A stretch of 64,000 nucleotides of DNA from Modestobacter versicolor (GTDB taxonomy: Bacteria; Actinomycetota; Actinomycetes; Mycobacteriales; Geodermatophilaceae), in contig NZ_JACIBU010000001.1 in NCBI RefSeq assembly GCF_014195485.1, positions 1,364,001 through 1,428,000 of the forward strand, written 5' to 3'. This document shows, piece after piece, positions 18,286-27,642 of this stretch. Under the pieces are notes generated by a model. It worked only from the letters and a program-made list of their open reading frames with translations. It was not told the DNA's origin and ran no database searches. Position 1 is the stretch's first letter. Each line of letters opens with the position of its first letter. The translations under genes and the position numbers were made by a program.

Positions 18286-19023
18286 TCAGGCGCTGACGTG
18301 CTGGTTCTGCCGGTTGTTGGTGGCCGGCTCGGCCGAGCCGCGGCTGTCCAGGTCACGCAGGTGCGACTCGAGGTAGGAGCGCAGCCGGGTGCGGTACTCC
18401 CGCTCGAAGGTGCGCAGCTCCTCGACCTTGCGGTCCAGGCTGGCGCGCTTCTCCTCCAGGGAGCCCATCGCCTCGACGTGCTTGCGCTCGGCGTCCTGGG
18501 CCAGCGCGGTGGCCTTGGCGCGCGCCTCGCGCTCCATCGTGTCGGCCCGGGTGCGGGCGTCGCCGAGCATGGAGTCGGCGCGGTTCTTGGCCTCGCTGAC
18601 CATCTGCTCGCTCTTGGCGCGGGCCTCGGACAGCATCCGCTCGCTGGTGCTCTTCGCGCTGCCGACCATCTGGTCGGCCTGGGCCTTGGCCTCGTTGACG
18701 TGCCGCTCGGCCGTCTCGGTGGCCAGCGCCAGCATCCGGGACGCGCGGATCGCCTCGTCCTCGCGGACCGAGGGGGCGGTCGGCTGGGCCGGCGGGGGCG
18801 GCGGCGCGGCGACGGTCATCGGGGCCGACTCGGGACGCTCGTCCCGGGCCGGGGACCCGCTGCCGCCGGAGGCGCGCAGGTCGTTGTTCTCCTCGATGAG
18901 TCGGGCCAGCTCGGCCTCGACGACGTCGAGGAAGGCATCGACCTCGTCCTCGTCGTAACCGCGCTTTCCGATCGGCGGCTTCTTGAAGACGACGTTGTGC
19001 ACGTCGGCGGGAGTCAGTGGCAT
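18286..19023 (-). CDS. wag31: Polar growth / septum-site protein Wag31 (DivIVA)
   Basis: Cytoplasmic coiled-coil protein that binds curved membrane at poles and septum and organises cell wall growth. It is 245 aa. The membrane-binding N-terminal domain is [15 protein letters not shown] followed by [18 protein letters not shown]; a Pro/Ala-rich linker (about 60-100) leads to a long coiled coil rich in heptad-like A-x-x-x-A/S-E-R repeats (105-230). ATG 19023 with AGGTG upstream gives the conserved N terminus; upstream sequence in frame is not part of the family. It is the last gene of the dcw-distal group sepF-yggT-wag31. Confidence 0.96.
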   Translation of the reverse strand: MPLTPADVHNVVFKKPPIGKRGYDEDEVDAFLDVVEAELARLIEENNDLRASGGSGSPARDERPESAPMTVAAPPPPPAQPTAPSVREDEAIRASRMLALATETAERHVNEAKAQADQMVGSAKSTSERMLSEARAKSEQMVSEAKNRADSMLGDARTRADTMEREARAKATALAQDAERKHVEAMGSLEEKRASLDRKVEELRTFEREYRTRLRSYLESHLRDLDSRGSAEPATNNRQNQHVSA

Positions 19024-19120
19024 GCGGCTCACCTCAGGTCGGACGGGAGGAACTGGAACGGACGGGGACCGGCGGCTGACCGCTTCGGGTCCACACCCCG
19101 CTCCGGGCTGGTACGAGGGG

Positions 19121-19420
19121 TCATGCGACGGAGCCCGCGAGGGCACCCACCAGGTTGCGCAGGAGGATGACGGCGATCAAGAGCACCATAAACCCCAGGT
19201 CCAGACGGATGGACCCGAGGTTCAGCGGCGGGATGACCTTCCGCACGGCCTTGAGCGGCGGGTCGGTCGTGGTGTAGACGACCTCGAGCCCGGCCGCGAC
19301 CAGACCCTGCGGGCGCCAGCTGCGCGCGAGCACCATCACCCAGTCCACGACGAACCGGGCGAACAGCAGGATCAGGAAGACGAACAGGACCGACGAGACG
19401 ATCTGCAGGAGAAGAGCCAC
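19121..19420 (-). CDS. YggT family membrane protein
   Basis: A 99-aa integral membrane protein with two hydrophobic segments (about residues 4-34 and 76-96) joined by the conserved loop [23 protein letters not shown] split around residues 49-71. Members are nearly always found between sepF and divIVA in actinobacteria; a role in division or osmotic homeostasis has been proposed, but the molecular function is unknown. GTG 19420. A perfect inverted repeat lies just upstream. Confidence 0.9.
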   Translation of the reverse strand: MALLLQIVSSVLFVFLILLFARFVVDWVMVLARSWRPQGLVAAGLEVVYTTTDPPLKAVRKVIPPLNLGSIRLDLGFMVLLIAVILLRNLVGALAGSVA

Positions 19421-19438
19421 GGTCCTCGCTCGTTCGGG

Positions 19439-19467
19439 GCAGCACGTGGGCGGGCACCACGTGCTGC
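19439..19467. terminator. 11-bp inverted repeat between sepF and yggT
   Basis: GCAGCACGTGG (19439-19449) and CCACGTGCTGC (19457-19467) are perfect arms around a 7-base loop. It begins seven bases after the sepF stop and ends 19 bases before the yggT start. It could attenuate or process the sepF-yggT transcript. The CACGTG halves could also be a protein site. Confidence 0.5.
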
Positions 19468-19473
19468 ACGGGA

Positions 19474-20301
19474 TCAGGACTGGCTGAAGAAGCCGCCCTC
19501 GCGGATCCGGGCCTTGTCCTCAGCCGTCACGTCCACGTCCTGCGGACTGAGCAGGAAGACCTTGGCCGTGACGCGCTCGATACTACCGTGCAGGCCGAAC
19601 GTCAGGCCGATGGCGAAGTCCACGAGCCGCTTCGCGTCGGCGTGCTCCATCTCGGTGAGGTTCATGATCACCGGCATGCCGTCCCGGAAGCGCTCACCGA
19701 TCGTGCGGGCCTCGTTGTAGGAGGCCGGGTGCACGGTGGTGATCCGGTAGGACTTGGACTTCGGCTCCGGGGCCGGCGCCGGCTCGGGTGCCGGGGTCGG
19801 GTCGACCGCCACCGGCTCGCTCATCGCCAGCCCGGCCGAGCCGGAGACGCCACCGGCGAGCCCGCCGGAGATCCGGCTCCGCCCGGCGGACGCGCCGATG
19901 CCCGAGCCGCCGGCTGCACCCAGACCGCTGCCGCCCAGCCGGGCGGCCGTGCTGCCGCCGGAGGTCGGGGCCAGGCCCAGGGTGCGGGGCGTGGCTGGAC
20001 GCCGGCCGAGGGAGACCTCGGGCTCGGGGGCGCGCTCCTCCACCCGGTCGTCGGCGGCGGCCTCGACCGGGTAGTCGGTGTCGTACCCACCGGCCCCGTA
20101 GCCGGTGCCGTAGCCGTAGCGGTCGTCGGTCAGCGGCTCGTCGTGGCCGTCGGCGGCGTACCGGTCGTACCCGCGGTCGTAGCCGCGGTCGTCGTGGTCG
20201 TAGTCGCTCTGCCGAGCGGCGTAGCGGTCGTAACCGCCCCGGGCGTCGTCGTCCTCGACGAGGCCCAGGTAGACCCCCATCCTTCGCATGGCTCCGGCCA
20301 T
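19474..20301 (-). CDS. sepF: Cell division protein SepF
   Basis: FtsZ-binding membrane anchor of the divisome. It is 275 aa. The N terminus [18 protein letters not shown] is the amphipathic membrane-targeting helix. A long linker (about 25-180) is unusual: first Tyr/Asp/Arg/Gly-rich with [14 protein letters not shown] repeats, then Gly/Ser/Ala-rich. The folded SepF domain occupies residues 185-270 ([51 protein letters not shown]). ATG 20301 has GGGAG upstream. Loss of FtsA in actinobacteria makes SepF the main FtsZ anchor. Confidence 0.95.
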   Translation of the reverse strand: MAGAMRRMGVYLGLVEDDDARGGYDRYAARQSDYDHDDRGYDRGYDRYAADGHDEPLTDDRYGYGTGYGAGGYDTDYPVEAAADDRVEERAPEPEVSLGRRPATPRTLGLAPTSGGSTAARLGGSGLGAAGGSGIGASAGRSRISGGLAGGVSGSAGLAMSEPVAVDPTPAPEPAPAPEPKSKSYRITTVHPASYNEARTIGERFRDGMPVIMNLTEMEHADAKRLVDFAIGLTFGLHGSIERVTAKVFLLSPQDVDVTAEDKARIREGGFFSQS

Positions 20302-20370
20302 CGGACGTCTCCCTCTGGTCTCGTCGCAGGACGACTCGTGCTGGCAGGCGGCTGATCGGTGGTGCTGGTG

Positions 20371-21156
20371 TCACGGGTGGTGCTGGTGTGACTCGTGAGA
20401 GCGCACGGGGTCCGTGGCGGTCTCCTCACGCGAGGCTAGGGGGCGCGCGCCGAACAACGCGGTACCGACACGCACCACTGTCGCCCCAGCTGCCACAGCC
20501 GCCTCCAGGTCGCCGCTCATGCCCGCCGATGTACCCGATGCCCCGGGGTGGTCGGCCCGCACCCGGGCGGACAGCTGCGCCAGCCGGGCGAACGCCGGGG
20601 CGGGGTCCGCCCCGCGCGGCGCGACGGCCATCAGGCCGCGCAGCTCCAGCCCCGGAGCCGCGGCCACGGCATCGGCCAGGGCCGGGGCGTCGGCCGGCTC
20701 GGCGCCGCCGCGGGCACCGATCTCGCCCTCCGGGCCCCCGAGGTCGACCTGGACGAAGACGCCGATCTCGCGCTGCTCGCGCTCGGCGGCCCGGCTGAGC
20801 GCCTCGACCAGCGACGCGCGGTCGACCGAGTGCACGGTCGCACCGAGCCGGACGACGACGGCGGCCTTGTTGCGCTGCAGCTGGCCGACCAGGTGCCAGC
20901 GCAGGTCGGGCAGGTCGGCCAGCGCGGCCGCCTTGCCCGACAGCTCCTGCACGCGGTTCTCGGCGAAGTCCCGCTGCCCCAGGCCGGCGAGCACCCGGAC
21001 GGCCTCGGCAGGCCAGGTCTTGCTGACCGCGAGCAGCCGCACCTCGGCCGGGTCGCGCCCGGCCGCGCGGGCGGCGGCGTCGATCCGCCGGCGCACCTCG
21101 CGGAGGTTCTCGGCCAGCTGCTCGGCCGAGGGCCCGTCGGTTGCGTCGCTGCTCAG
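20371..21156 (-). CDS. YggS/PROSC family PLP-binding protein
   Basis: Pyridoxal-phosphate homeostasis protein, 261 aa if the start is CTG 21156. Family marks are LLAVSKTWPAEAV (PLP lysine), FAENRVQEL, WHLVGQLQRNKA, the MSGDLEAAVAAGATVVRVGTALFG C-terminal block and GLMAVAP. The start is a problem: no ATG, GTG or TTG lies between the pgeF stop and the conserved sequence except an internal GTG at about residue 21 (VRRRI), which would cut the first helix. CTG 21156 overlaps the pgeF stop as CTGA, the same coupling geometry used by neighbouring genes. An upstream GTG at 21243 would overlap pgeF by 90 bp. Confidence 0.88.
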   Translation of the reverse strand: MSSDATDGPSAEQLAENLREVRRRIDAAARAAGRDPAEVRLLAVSKTWPAEAVRVLAGLGQRDFAENRVQELSGKAAALADLPDLRWHLVGQLQRNKAAVVVRLGATVHSVDRASLVEALSRAAEREQREIGVFVQVDLGGPEGEIGARGGAEPADAPALADAVAAAPGLELRGLMAVAPRGADPAPAFARLAQLSARVRADHPGASGTSAGMSGDLEAAVAAGATVVRVGTALFGARPLASREETATDPVRSHESHQHHP

Positions 21157-21890
21157 CGGGCGTCCAGCCAGACGACACCGGCCTGCCGGCCGGTCACCCC
21201 GTCGCGGCGGTGGCTGAACAGCCGCGGGTCCTCCACGGTGCACCGCGGGTCGTGCACGACCTGCCGCACCCCGGCTCCGCGCAGCACCTCGGCGATGCCG
21301 GCCCGCAGGTCCAGGCCGGGCGTGCCCTGCCGGGTGCGCACCGCGGCCGCCGGGGCGACCCGGGCCACCTCGGCCTGCATGGCGGCGGGCACCTCGTAGT
21401 CCCCCCCGCAGACCGCCGGGCCCAGCAGCGCCTCGACGTCGCCGGGGCGGGCGCCGAGCCGGGTCATCGCGGCCAGCGCCGCGGTCACCACCCCCCGCCG
21501 GACGCCCTCGCGCCCGGCGTGCACCGCCGCGACGACGCCGGCCACCGGGTCGGCGAGCAGCACGGGGACGCAGTCGGCCACCAGCACGCAGAGGACGAGC
21601 CCCGGCGTGGCGGTGACCAGCGCGTCGACGTCGGCCACCGGGTTCTCCCCGGCGTCCTCGACGATCGCCACCCCGGTGCCGTGCACCTGGGTCATCCAGA
21701 CCAGCTGGTCGGCGGGGACGCCGAGCTCCCCCGCCAGCCGCTCCCGGTTGGCGGCGACGTCCGCCGGGTCGTCGCCGACGTGCCCGCCCAGGTTGAACGA
21801 GTCGTACGGGGACGCGGAACGGCCGCCCCGGCGGTCGGTGACGACCCGTCGGGGTCGCACCGCCCCCGGAGCGGCCGGACGCGACGTCAC
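21153..21890 (-). CDS. pgeF: Peptidoglycan editing factor PgeF (YfiH/DUF152 laccase-like)
   Basis: A 245-aa member of the multicopper-oxidase-like YfiH family, which in other bacteria edits wrong residues in muropeptide precursors. The metal or active-site residues are visible in QVHGTGV, LVADCVPVL and VHAGREGV (His, Cys, His). FNLGGHVGDDP opens the fold. GTG 21890. It follows ftsZ after a 3'-end repeat and is coupled to yggS, the standard actinobacterial order ftsZ-pgeF-yggS-sepF. Confidence 0.9.
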   Translation of the reverse strand: MTSRPAAPGAVRPRRVVTDRRGGRSASPYDSFNLGGHVGDDPADVAANRERLAGELGVPADQLVWMTQVHGTGVAIVEDAGENPVADVDALVTATPGLVLCVLVADCVPVLLADPVAGVVAAVHAGREGVRRGVVTAALAAMTRLGARPGDVEALLGPAVCGGDYEVPAAMQAEVARVAPAAAVRTRQGTPGLDLRAGIAEVLRGAGVRQVVHDPRCTVEDPRLFSHRRDGVTGRQAGVVWLDAR

Positions 21891-21896
21891 GTCAGC

Positions 21897-21952
21897 GGCC
21901 CTCTTTCAGGGTCCCGCCCCGAGCCTGCGAGGGGTGGGGGGAAAGAGGGTCC
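21897..21952 (-). repeat. Intergenic palindromic repeat, copy 3 (after ftsZ)
   Basis: Minus-strand orientation, beginning three bases after the ftsZ TGA. Outer arms GGCCCTCTTTC (21897-21907) and GAAAGAGGGTCC (21941-21952) pair, while the core AGGGTCCCGCCCCGAGCCTG and TGCGAGGGGTGGGG is nearly identical to other copies. The A/T-rich arm pair differs from other copies on both sides, a matched change. Confidence 0.8.
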
Positions 21953-21954
21953 TC

Positions 21955-23235
21955 TCACTGGGAGCGGAGGAACTCGGGGATGTCGAGCTCCTCCTCGAAG
22001 TCCTCCGAGGCCAGCGGACGGCGGGTGCCGCTGCCGGCGCCGGCGATCGGCGGGAGCGGCGGCACGGTGATCCCGCCACCCTGCGGTGCCTGACCGGGCT
22101 GCCCCGGGCGGGGGGCGGCCGGCGAGGCCGGGGCCGCGGCCGTGGGGGCCGGGGTCACCAGCCGCTCGCCGGTCTGCGCCGGGACGGCCGGCCGCGGGAC
22201 GGCGGTCGTCGCCGGGGCCGCCGGTGCGGGCGCCACCGGGGCGGCCGTGGCGAGCGAGGTGGTCCCGGCGTCCTTGCGGTTGCTGGGCTTGCCCCCGTCG
22301 AAGCCGGCGGCGATCACGGTCACCCGCACCTCGTCACCCAGGGCGTCGTCGATGACGGCGCCGAAGATGATGTTGGCGTCCGGGTGCGCTGCGTCGGAGA
22401 CCAGCGAGGCGGCCTCGTTGATCTCGAACAGGCCCAGGTCCGACCCGCCGGAGATCGACAGCAGGACGCCGTGGGCGCCCTCCATCGAGGCCTCCAGCAG
22501 CGGGCTGGCGATCGCCTGCTCGGCGGCCAGCAGCGCGCGGTTGTCGCCGCGGGCGCTGCCGATGCCCATCAGCGCCGAGCCCGCCCCGGACATGACCGAC
22601 TTGACGTCGGCGAAGTCCAGGTTGATCAGGCCGGGCGTGGTGATCAGGTCGGTGATGCCCTGGACACCGGAGAGCAGCACCTGGTCGGCGGTCCGGAAGG
22701 CGTCCATGACGCTGACGTTCCGGTCGCCGAGCTGCAGCAGCCGGTCGTTCGGGATCACGATGAGCGTGTCGCACTCGTTGCGCAGCTCCTCGATCCCCGT
22801 CTCGGCCTGGACGGCCCGCCGCTTCCCCTCGAAGGAGAACGGGCGGGTGACCACGCCGATGGTCAGGGCACCGAGCTTGCGGGCGATGGAGGCGACGACC
22901 GGGGCACCACCGGTACCGGTGCCACCGCCCTCGCCCGCCGTCACGAAGACCATGTCGGCGCCCTTGAGCACCTCTTCGATCTCCTCGCGGTGGTCCTCTG
23001 CGGCCTGGCGGCCGACATCGGGCTGCGCGCCCGCGCCCAGGCCGCGGGTGAGCTCGCGGCCGACGTCGAGCTTGACGTCCGCGTCGCTCATCAGCAGTGC
23101 CTGTGCGTCGGTGTTGATCGCGATGAACTCGACCCCCTTGAGGCCGACCTCGATCATGCGGTTGACCGCGTTCACCCCGCCGCCGCCGATGCCGACGACC
23201 TTGATGACCGCGAGGTAGTTGTGCGGAGGTGTCAT
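21955..23235 (-). CDS. ftsZ: Cell division GTPase FtsZ
   Basis: Tubulin-like GTPase that forms the Z ring. It is 426 aa. [16 protein letters not shown] begins the Rossmann fold, the tubulin signature GGGTGTG is at residues 103-109, and [12 protein letters not shown] carries the T7 loop catalytic Asp. A Pro/Ala-rich linker (about 330-410) leads to the C-terminal peptide DIPEFLRSQ, the docking site for SepF and other partners. ATG 23235 has GGGGAG upstream. The promoter with a TTGACA box lies 50 bp upstream. Confidence 0.98.
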   Translation of the reverse strand: MTPPHNYLAVIKVVGIGGGGVNAVNRMIEVGLKGVEFIAINTDAQALLMSDADVKLDVGRELTRGLGAGAQPDVGRQAAEDHREEIEEVLKGADMVFVTAGEGGGTGTGGAPVVASIARKLGALTIGVVTRPFSFEGKRRAVQAETGIEELRNECDTLIVIPNDRLLQLGDRNVSVMDAFRTADQVLLSGVQGITDLITTPGLINLDFADVKSVMSGAGSALMGIGSARGDNRALLAAEQAIASPLLEASMEGAHGVLLSISGGSDLGLFEINEAASLVSDAAHPDANIIFGAVIDDALGDEVRVTVIAAGFDGGKPSNRKDAGTTSLATAAPVAPAPAAPATTAVPRPAVPAQTGERLVTPAPTAAAPASPAAPRPGQPGQAPQGGGITVPPLPPIAGAGSGTRRPLASEDFEEELDIPEFLRSQ

Positions 23236-23547
23236 GCTGCGCTCCCCAACTGGACCCTCATCCTCAGGTTAAGCCTTATAGTTATGTCAAGTGAGTCCGT
23301 GTGAGGACGAAGTTAGGTGTGCCCCGACGGGGCAGCAAGCACCCTTCCCCGGTCGGCGTGTCCACCGGGCGGAGTCGCACCAGAATCGGCTGACCCGTCT
23401 GTCACATCCGGCTCACGAGAAGTGACGACCCGCCTGGTGGGCGTCTCACGCCCGGGTCCAGACGTCGGCGTGCACGACCGGCGCGCCGGACGACGAGGAC
23501 TCGCACACGGTTTTTCGCCCGGGCGTGTCGTGGACGTCGCCTTCCGG
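23236..23547. other. Intergenic region upstream of ftsZ
   Basis: 312 bp between the AhpD-like gene and ftsZ. The ftsZ-proximal 60 bp are unusually A/T-rich for this genome (23260-23295). The rest has no ORF with actinobacterial codon use. The palindrome CGCCCGGGCG at about 23516-23525, next to five T residues on the plus strand, is the only other structure I see. Confidence 0.5.
23275..23290 (-). promoter_or_regulatory. ftsZ promoter / conserved upstream element
   Basis: On the minus strand TTGACA (23290-23285) is followed by TAAC and TATAAG (23280-23275), an A/T-rich island in a GC-rich context. TTGACA is a perfect -35 hexamer. The matching -10 is unclear: TATAAG is too close to it and might belong to a second start, while later sequence gives only weak hexamers. 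I recall similar TTGACAT-AAC-TATAA sequences upstream of other actinobacterial ftsZ genes. Confidence 0.6.
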
Positions 23548-24135
23548 TCACGTCCGGGGCACCCGGCCCAGCAGGTGGAACTCCTCGTTGGGCGGCACCG
23601 CGGCCCAGTGCACCAGCCGGTTGGACAGCGCGAACAGCGCCACGATGGCGCCCACGTCCCACACGTCGCCCTCGGTGAGCCCGTGCCCGCGGAGGCCGGC
23701 CTGCTGCTCGGCGGTCACCCGCACCGGGTCGACGGCCAGCAGCACCCCGACCTCGACCACCGCCCGCAGCCGCGGCGACAGCGGCGCCTTGCGCCAGTCC
23801 ACGGCCACCTGGTCGGCCAGGTACCTGTCGCGCGCCCGGATCCGCACCAGCGCGCCGTGGGCCACGACGCAGTAGAGGCACCCGTTGGCCGCGCTGGTCG
23901 CCACGACCAGCACCTCACGGTCGGCCTGGCTCAGCCCGGGGGTGTCCTTGTCCATCAGCGCGTCGTGCAGCGCGAAGAACGCCCGCGCCTCCGCCGGGCG
24001 CCAGGCCAGCGCGGCGAACACGTTGGGCAGGAAACCGCTCCTGTCGGCGACCTCGGCGAACCGCGCGCGGAGGTCCGCGGGCAGCTCGGCCAGGGGCACG
24101 ACGGGGAACCGGCTGATCGGCGGCTGGTCGCTCAT
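23548..24135 (-). CDS. AhpD-like / carboxymuconolactone decarboxylase family protein
   Basis: A 195-aa helical protein of the CMD/AhpD superfamily, the group often named peroxidase-related enzymes. The redox motif is CLYCVVAHG (CxxC followed by His, about residues 86-94), and the preceding REVLVVATSAANG is the family helix. Such proteins reduce peroxides with a CxxC pair; the partner here is unknown. ATG 24135. It sits between ftsQ and ftsZ, which are adjacent in most actinobacteria, so it looks like an insertion into the cluster. Confidence 0.82.
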   Translation of the reverse strand: MSDQPPISRFPVVPLAELPADLRARFAEVADRSGFLPNVFAALAWRPAEARAFFALHDALMDKDTPGLSQADREVLVVATSAANGCLYCVVAHGALVRIRARDRYLADQVAVDWRKAPLSPRLRAVVEVGVLLAVDPVRVTAEQQAGLRGHGLTEGDVWDVGAIVALFALSNRLVHWAAVPPNEEFHLLGRVPRT

Positions 24136-24157
24136 GGGAGGACTCTCCCGCCCCGAC

Positions 24158-24213
24158 GGCCGCGCTGCGAGGTCCCGCCGCGCGCTCGCGGGTGGTGGGG
24201 GGCAGCGGGGTCC
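24158..24213 (-). repeat. Intergenic palindromic repeat, copy 4 (after ftsQ)
   Basis: Minus-strand orientation, starting about five bases after the ftsQ stop. Right arm GCAGCGGGGTCC (24202-24213) pairs with the partly decayed GGCCGCGCTGC (24158-24168). The core AGGTCCCGCCGCGCGCTCGCGGGTGGTGGGG is shared only in parts with other copies. It is the most diverged copy. Confidence 0.65.
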
Positions 24214-24218
24214 TCCAC

Positions 24219-25034
24219 CTACCGCAGGACGACGGAGTCCGGCGTGCTCACGTCCAGCGTGGTCGCGGGCTCCAGCGCCCCCTCGTCGATCTGCTCCAGC
24301 AGCGCGCCCAGCACCTCGGCCTTGCGCTCGGTCTGCGCCGCGCTCCCCCACAGCACCGACCGGCCGTCGGTGAGCGTCAGCGTGACGTCGTCCGCCGACC
24401 GCGCGGCCACGCCGGTCACCTCGGCCCGGACGTCGCGGGGCAGGGCGGTGAGCGCGCCGAGGGCGGCGGTGGTCGCCGCGTCGTCCGGCCCGGGGTCGGG
24501 CACGTCCAGCGGCACCACCCCGGCCGGGGTGGACCCGCTGATCGTGTCGTAGACGACGCCCTCGGCGTCGACCAGCCGCCGGGTGCCCCCGTCGACGACC
24601 AGGGCGACCGGCACCCGCTCGGCGAGGGTGACGACCACGGTGTTCGGCCAGCCGCGGGTCACCTCGACCGAGTCGACCTGCGGCAGGGCGGCGACCCGGG
24701 CCGCCGCGGCGGCGGTGTCGACCCGCACCAGCGGGGTGCCCTCGGTGATGCCGGCGGTCTGCACCACCTGCTCCTCGGTGAGCCCGGACGCGCCGTCGAC
24801 CTGGACGGTGCGCACGGCCAGCAGGGGGCTGCCCAGCAGCACCCAGGCCAGCGCGCCGGCCAGCAGCACGGCGGCCGCGACCACGGTCAGCAACCGGCGC
24901 CGCGGGTGCACCGGACGGCGCGACCGCCGGCGGCGCGGCCGCAGCGGGGTGACCGGGGGTGGGACGTCGCCGCGACCCGGCCGCCCGTCCCGGCCGCCCC
25001 TGGCCCGGTCGCGGGTGGTCGCGGCGCGGCTCAC
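24219..25034 (-). CDS. ftsQ: Cell division protein FtsQ (DivIB)
   Basis: Single-pass divisome protein, 271 aa. A basic cytoplasmic tail (HPRRRL) precedes one membrane segment (about residues 45-67); the POTRA domain starts at VRTVQVDGASGLTEEQVVQTAGI and the beta domain includes VTRGWPNTVVVTLAERVPVA and GVVYDTI. GTG 25034 overlaps the murC TGA (GTGA). It ends at a 3'-end repeat rather than leading straight to ftsZ. Confidence 0.93.
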   Translation of the reverse strand: MSRAATTRDRARGGRDGRPGRGDVPPPVTPLRPRRRRSRRPVHPRRRLLTVVAAAVLLAGALAWVLLGSPLLAVRTVQVDGASGLTEEQVVQTAGITEGTPLVRVDTAAAAARVAALPQVDSVEVTRGWPNTVVVTLAERVPVALVVDGGTRRLVDAEGVVYDTISGSTPAGVVPLDVPDPGPDDAATTAALGALTALPRDVRAEVTGVAARSADDVTLTLTDGRSVLWGSAAQTERKAEVLGALLEQIDEGALEPATTLDVSTPDSVVLR

Positions 25035-26479
25035 CGCGCCGGCTCCGACCCGTCCCCGTCCGCGGGGTCGCTGAGCGCGGCCAGCACCTCCGGGCCGACC
25101 ATCGACACGTCGCCGGCCCCCATGGTGACCACCAGGTCGCCGGGCCGGGCGCGGGCGGCCATCGCCCCGGCGGCCGCCGACCAGGAGGGCTCGAAGGCGA
25201 CCCGGCCGGGCGGCAGCGGGACGGCGTCGGCGACCAGGGCGCCGGTGACCCCGGGCACCGGGTCCTCGCGGGCGCCGTAGACCTCCATCACCACGACCTC
25301 GTCGGCGAGCCCGAGGGCCTCGCCGAAGCCGGTGGCGAACTGGGCGGTGCGGCTGTACAGGTGCGGCTGGAAGAGCACCAGCAGCCGGCCGTTGCCGACC
25401 ACTGCCCGGGCGGCCCGCAGCTGGGCGGCCACCTCGGTCGGGTGGTGGGCGTAGTCGTCGAAGACCCGGACGCCGGCGGCCACGCCCTTGAGCTCGAACC
25501 GCCGGTGCACGCCGCCGAACCGGCCCAGCCCACCGATCAGCCCGGCGGCGGGGAGCCCGAGCTCGAGCCCGGCCAGCAGGGCCGCGGCGCTGTTGAGCGC
25601 CATGTGCGCCCCCGGCAGCTGGATGTGCACCTCGCCGAGGTCCTCGCCGTCGAGCACCGCGGTGTACCGGGTGCCGTCGGGGGCCACCCGCAGGTCGACC
25701 AGCCGCAGGTCGGCGTCCGCACCCTGCCCGTAGGTGCGCAGCCGGGCCGCGGAGCCGCTGCCGGCGAGCCGGGCGGCACCCGGGTCGTCGGCGCAGATGA
25801 CCAGGAAGCCCTCGGCGGGCACGGTGCGGGCGAAGGTGTCGAACGCCGCCTCGACCGCGGCCAGGTCGCCGTAGTTGTCCAGGTGGTCGGCCTCGACGTT
25901 GGTGACGATCGCGCCGTAGGGGGCCAGCAGCAGGAACGACCGGTCGCTCTCGTCGGCCTCGGCGAGGAAGACGTCGCCCTGCCCGGCGTGCGCGTTGGAG
26001 CCGGACTCGTTGAGCGTGCCGCCGATGGCGAAGGAGGGGTCGACGCCGCACGCCTGCACCGCGACGGTGAGCATCGACGTCGTCGAGGTCTTGCCGTGGG
26101 TGCCGGCCACCGCGACGCTGCGCCGTCCGGCCATCACCGCGGCCAGCGCGACCGCGCGCGGCACGACCCGCAGGCCGCGCTCGCGGGCCGCGGACAGCTC
26201 CGGGTTCTCCGGGCGGATCGCGGTGGAGACCACCACGGTGGACGCGTCGCCCAGGTGCGCGGCGTCGTGGCCCACCTCGACCCGGGCGCCGAGCGCGGCC
26301 AGCGCGCGCATCGCGGGCGAGTCACGGCGGTCGGTGCCGGAGACCTGCAGGCCCCGGGCCAGCATGATCCGGGCGATGCCGCTCATCCCGGCACCACCGA
26401 TGCCGATGAAGTGCACCGCGCCGAGCTCCTCCAGCGCCGGGATGGGGTCCTTCCAGGCGGCGACGTCCGCAGCGCTCAT
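25031..26479 (-). CDS. murC: UDP-N-acetylmuramate-L-alanine ligase MurC
   Basis: Cytoplasmic Mur ligase adding L-Ala to UDP-MurNAc, 482 aa. The N-terminal Rossmann motif is [14 protein letters not shown], the ATP loop [15 protein letters not shown], then [21 protein letters not shown] and [14 protein letters not shown], all in MurC order. ATG 26479 overlaps the murG TGA (ATGA). The AHHPTE motif separates it from MurD/E/F. Confidence 0.97.
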   Translation of the reverse strand: MSAADVAAWKDPIPALEELGAVHFIGIGGAGMSGIARIMLARGLQVSGTDRRDSPAMRALAALGARVEVGHDAAHLGDASTVVVSTAIRPENPELSAARERGLRVVPRAVALAAVMAGRRSVAVAGTHGKTSTTSMLTVAVQACGVDPSFAIGGTLNESGSNAHAGQGDVFLAEADESDRSFLLLAPYGAIVTNVEADHLDNYGDLAAVEAAFDTFARTVPAEGFLVICADDPGAARLAGSGSAARLRTYGQGADADLRLVDLRVAPDGTRYTAVLDGEDLGEVHIQLPGAHMALNSAAALLAGLELGLPAAGLIGGLGRFGGVHRRFELKGVAAGVRVFDDYAHHPTEVAAQLRAARAVVGNGRLLVLFQPHLYSRTAQFATGFGEALGLADEVVVMEVYGAREDPVPGVTGALVADAVPLPPGRVAFEPSWSAAAGAMAARARPGDLVVTMGAGDVSMVGPEVLAALSDPADGDGSEPAR

Positions 26480-27642
26480 CGTCCTGCCACCTTCCCTGCC
26501 ACCCCGATCACCATGTCGGCCAGCTTCTCGTCGGCGTCCGGGATGCCGGCCGCCGCGGCGTGCCCGGCCAGCGCCAACAGCGCTGCCGGGTCGGTGAGCC
26601 GGGGCACCAGCTGGGCCTCGATCCAGGCCGGCGAGAGCTCGGCGTCGTCCACCAGCAGCCCTCCCCCGGCCTCCACCACTGGCAGCGCGTTCAGCCGCTG
26701 CTCGCCGTTGCCGATCGGCAGCGGCACGAACGCGGCCGGCAGCCCGACCGCGGACAGCTCGGCCACGGTGACCGCGCCGGACCGGCACAGCGCCAGGTCG
26801 GCGGCGGCGTAGGCGAGGTCCATCCGCTCCAGGTAGTCGACGACGACGTACGGCGCCGCACCGGCCGGGCGGGCCGGCACCCCGACGTCGGTGTTCTTGG
26901 GCCCCCGGGCGTGCAGCACCTGCACCCCTGCGGCGGTCAGCGCGTCGGCGGCGCCGGTCGCCGCCCGGTTGAGCGAGGCCGCGCCCTGGGAGCCGCCGAA
27001 CACCAGCAGCGTGGGGCGGTCGGCGTCCAGCCCGAAGGCGGCCCGGGCCTCGGCCCGGTGCGCCGCCCGGTTCAGCCCGGTGATCGAGGTGCGCAGCGGC
27101 ATGCCGACGTGCTCGGCACCGCGCAGCGGGGTGCCGGCGGTGGTGACCGCCACCCGGGCAGCGCGGCGGGCACCGATCCGGTTGGCCAGCCCGGGCAGCG
27201 GGTTGCCCTCGTGCACGACCACCGGCACCTTCGCGCCGCGGGCGGCGAGGTAGGCCGGCAGCGCCACGTACCCGCCGAAGCCGACCACCACGTCGGCGCC
27301 CAGCTCGGTGAGCAGCGCACGGGTGTCGGCCACGGCGCGGCGCACCCGGCCCGGCACCCGGAGCAGGTCGAGGGTGGGCTTGCGGGGCAGCGGGACCGGC
27401 GGGATCAGCCGCAGCTCGTACCCGCGGGCGGGCACCAGCGTGGTCTCCAGCCCGCGGGCGGTGCCCAGGCAGGTGATCCGGACGGCGGCACCGCCGACGG
27501 TGCGGCGGCTCAGCGCGTCGGCCAGGGCGAGCATCGGCTCGATGTGGCCGCCGGTGCCGCCACCGGCCAGCACGACGTGCAGGGCGGAGGACGAGGGCTC
27601 AGCCGCTCCAGGGGTGCCCGGGGCGGGCTGGGGGTGGGTCAC
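26476..27642 (-). CDS. murG: Undecaprenyl-PP-MurNAc-pentapeptide GlcNAc transferase MurG
   Basis: Peripheral membrane GT28 glycosyltransferase making lipid II from lipid I, 388 aa. [19 protein letters not shown] is the N-terminal glycine loop, [16 protein letters not shown] and [15 protein letters not shown] follow, and the donor-binding C domain has [13 protein letters not shown] and [21 protein letters not shown] 27642 overlaps the ftsW TGA. The first 18 residues are a variable Pro/Ser extension. Confidence 0.97.
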   Translation of the reverse strand: MTHPQPAPGTPGAAEPSSSALHVVLAGGGTGGHIEPMLALADALSRRTVGGAAVRITCLGTARGLETTLVPARGYELRLIPPVPLPRKPTLDLLRVPGRVRRAVADTRALLTELGADVVVGFGGYVALPAYLAARGAKVPVVVHEGNPLPGLANRIGARRAARVAVTTAGTPLRGAEHVGMPLRTSITGLNRAAHRAEARAAFGLDADRPTLLVFGGSQGAASLNRAATGAADALTAAGVQVLHARGPKNTDVGVPARPAGAAPYVVVDYLERMDLAYAAADLALCRSGAVTVAELSAVGLPAAFVPLPIGNGEQRLNALPVVEAGGGLLVDDAELSPAWIEAQLVPRLTDPAALLALAGHAAAAGIPDADEKLADMVIGVAGKVAGR

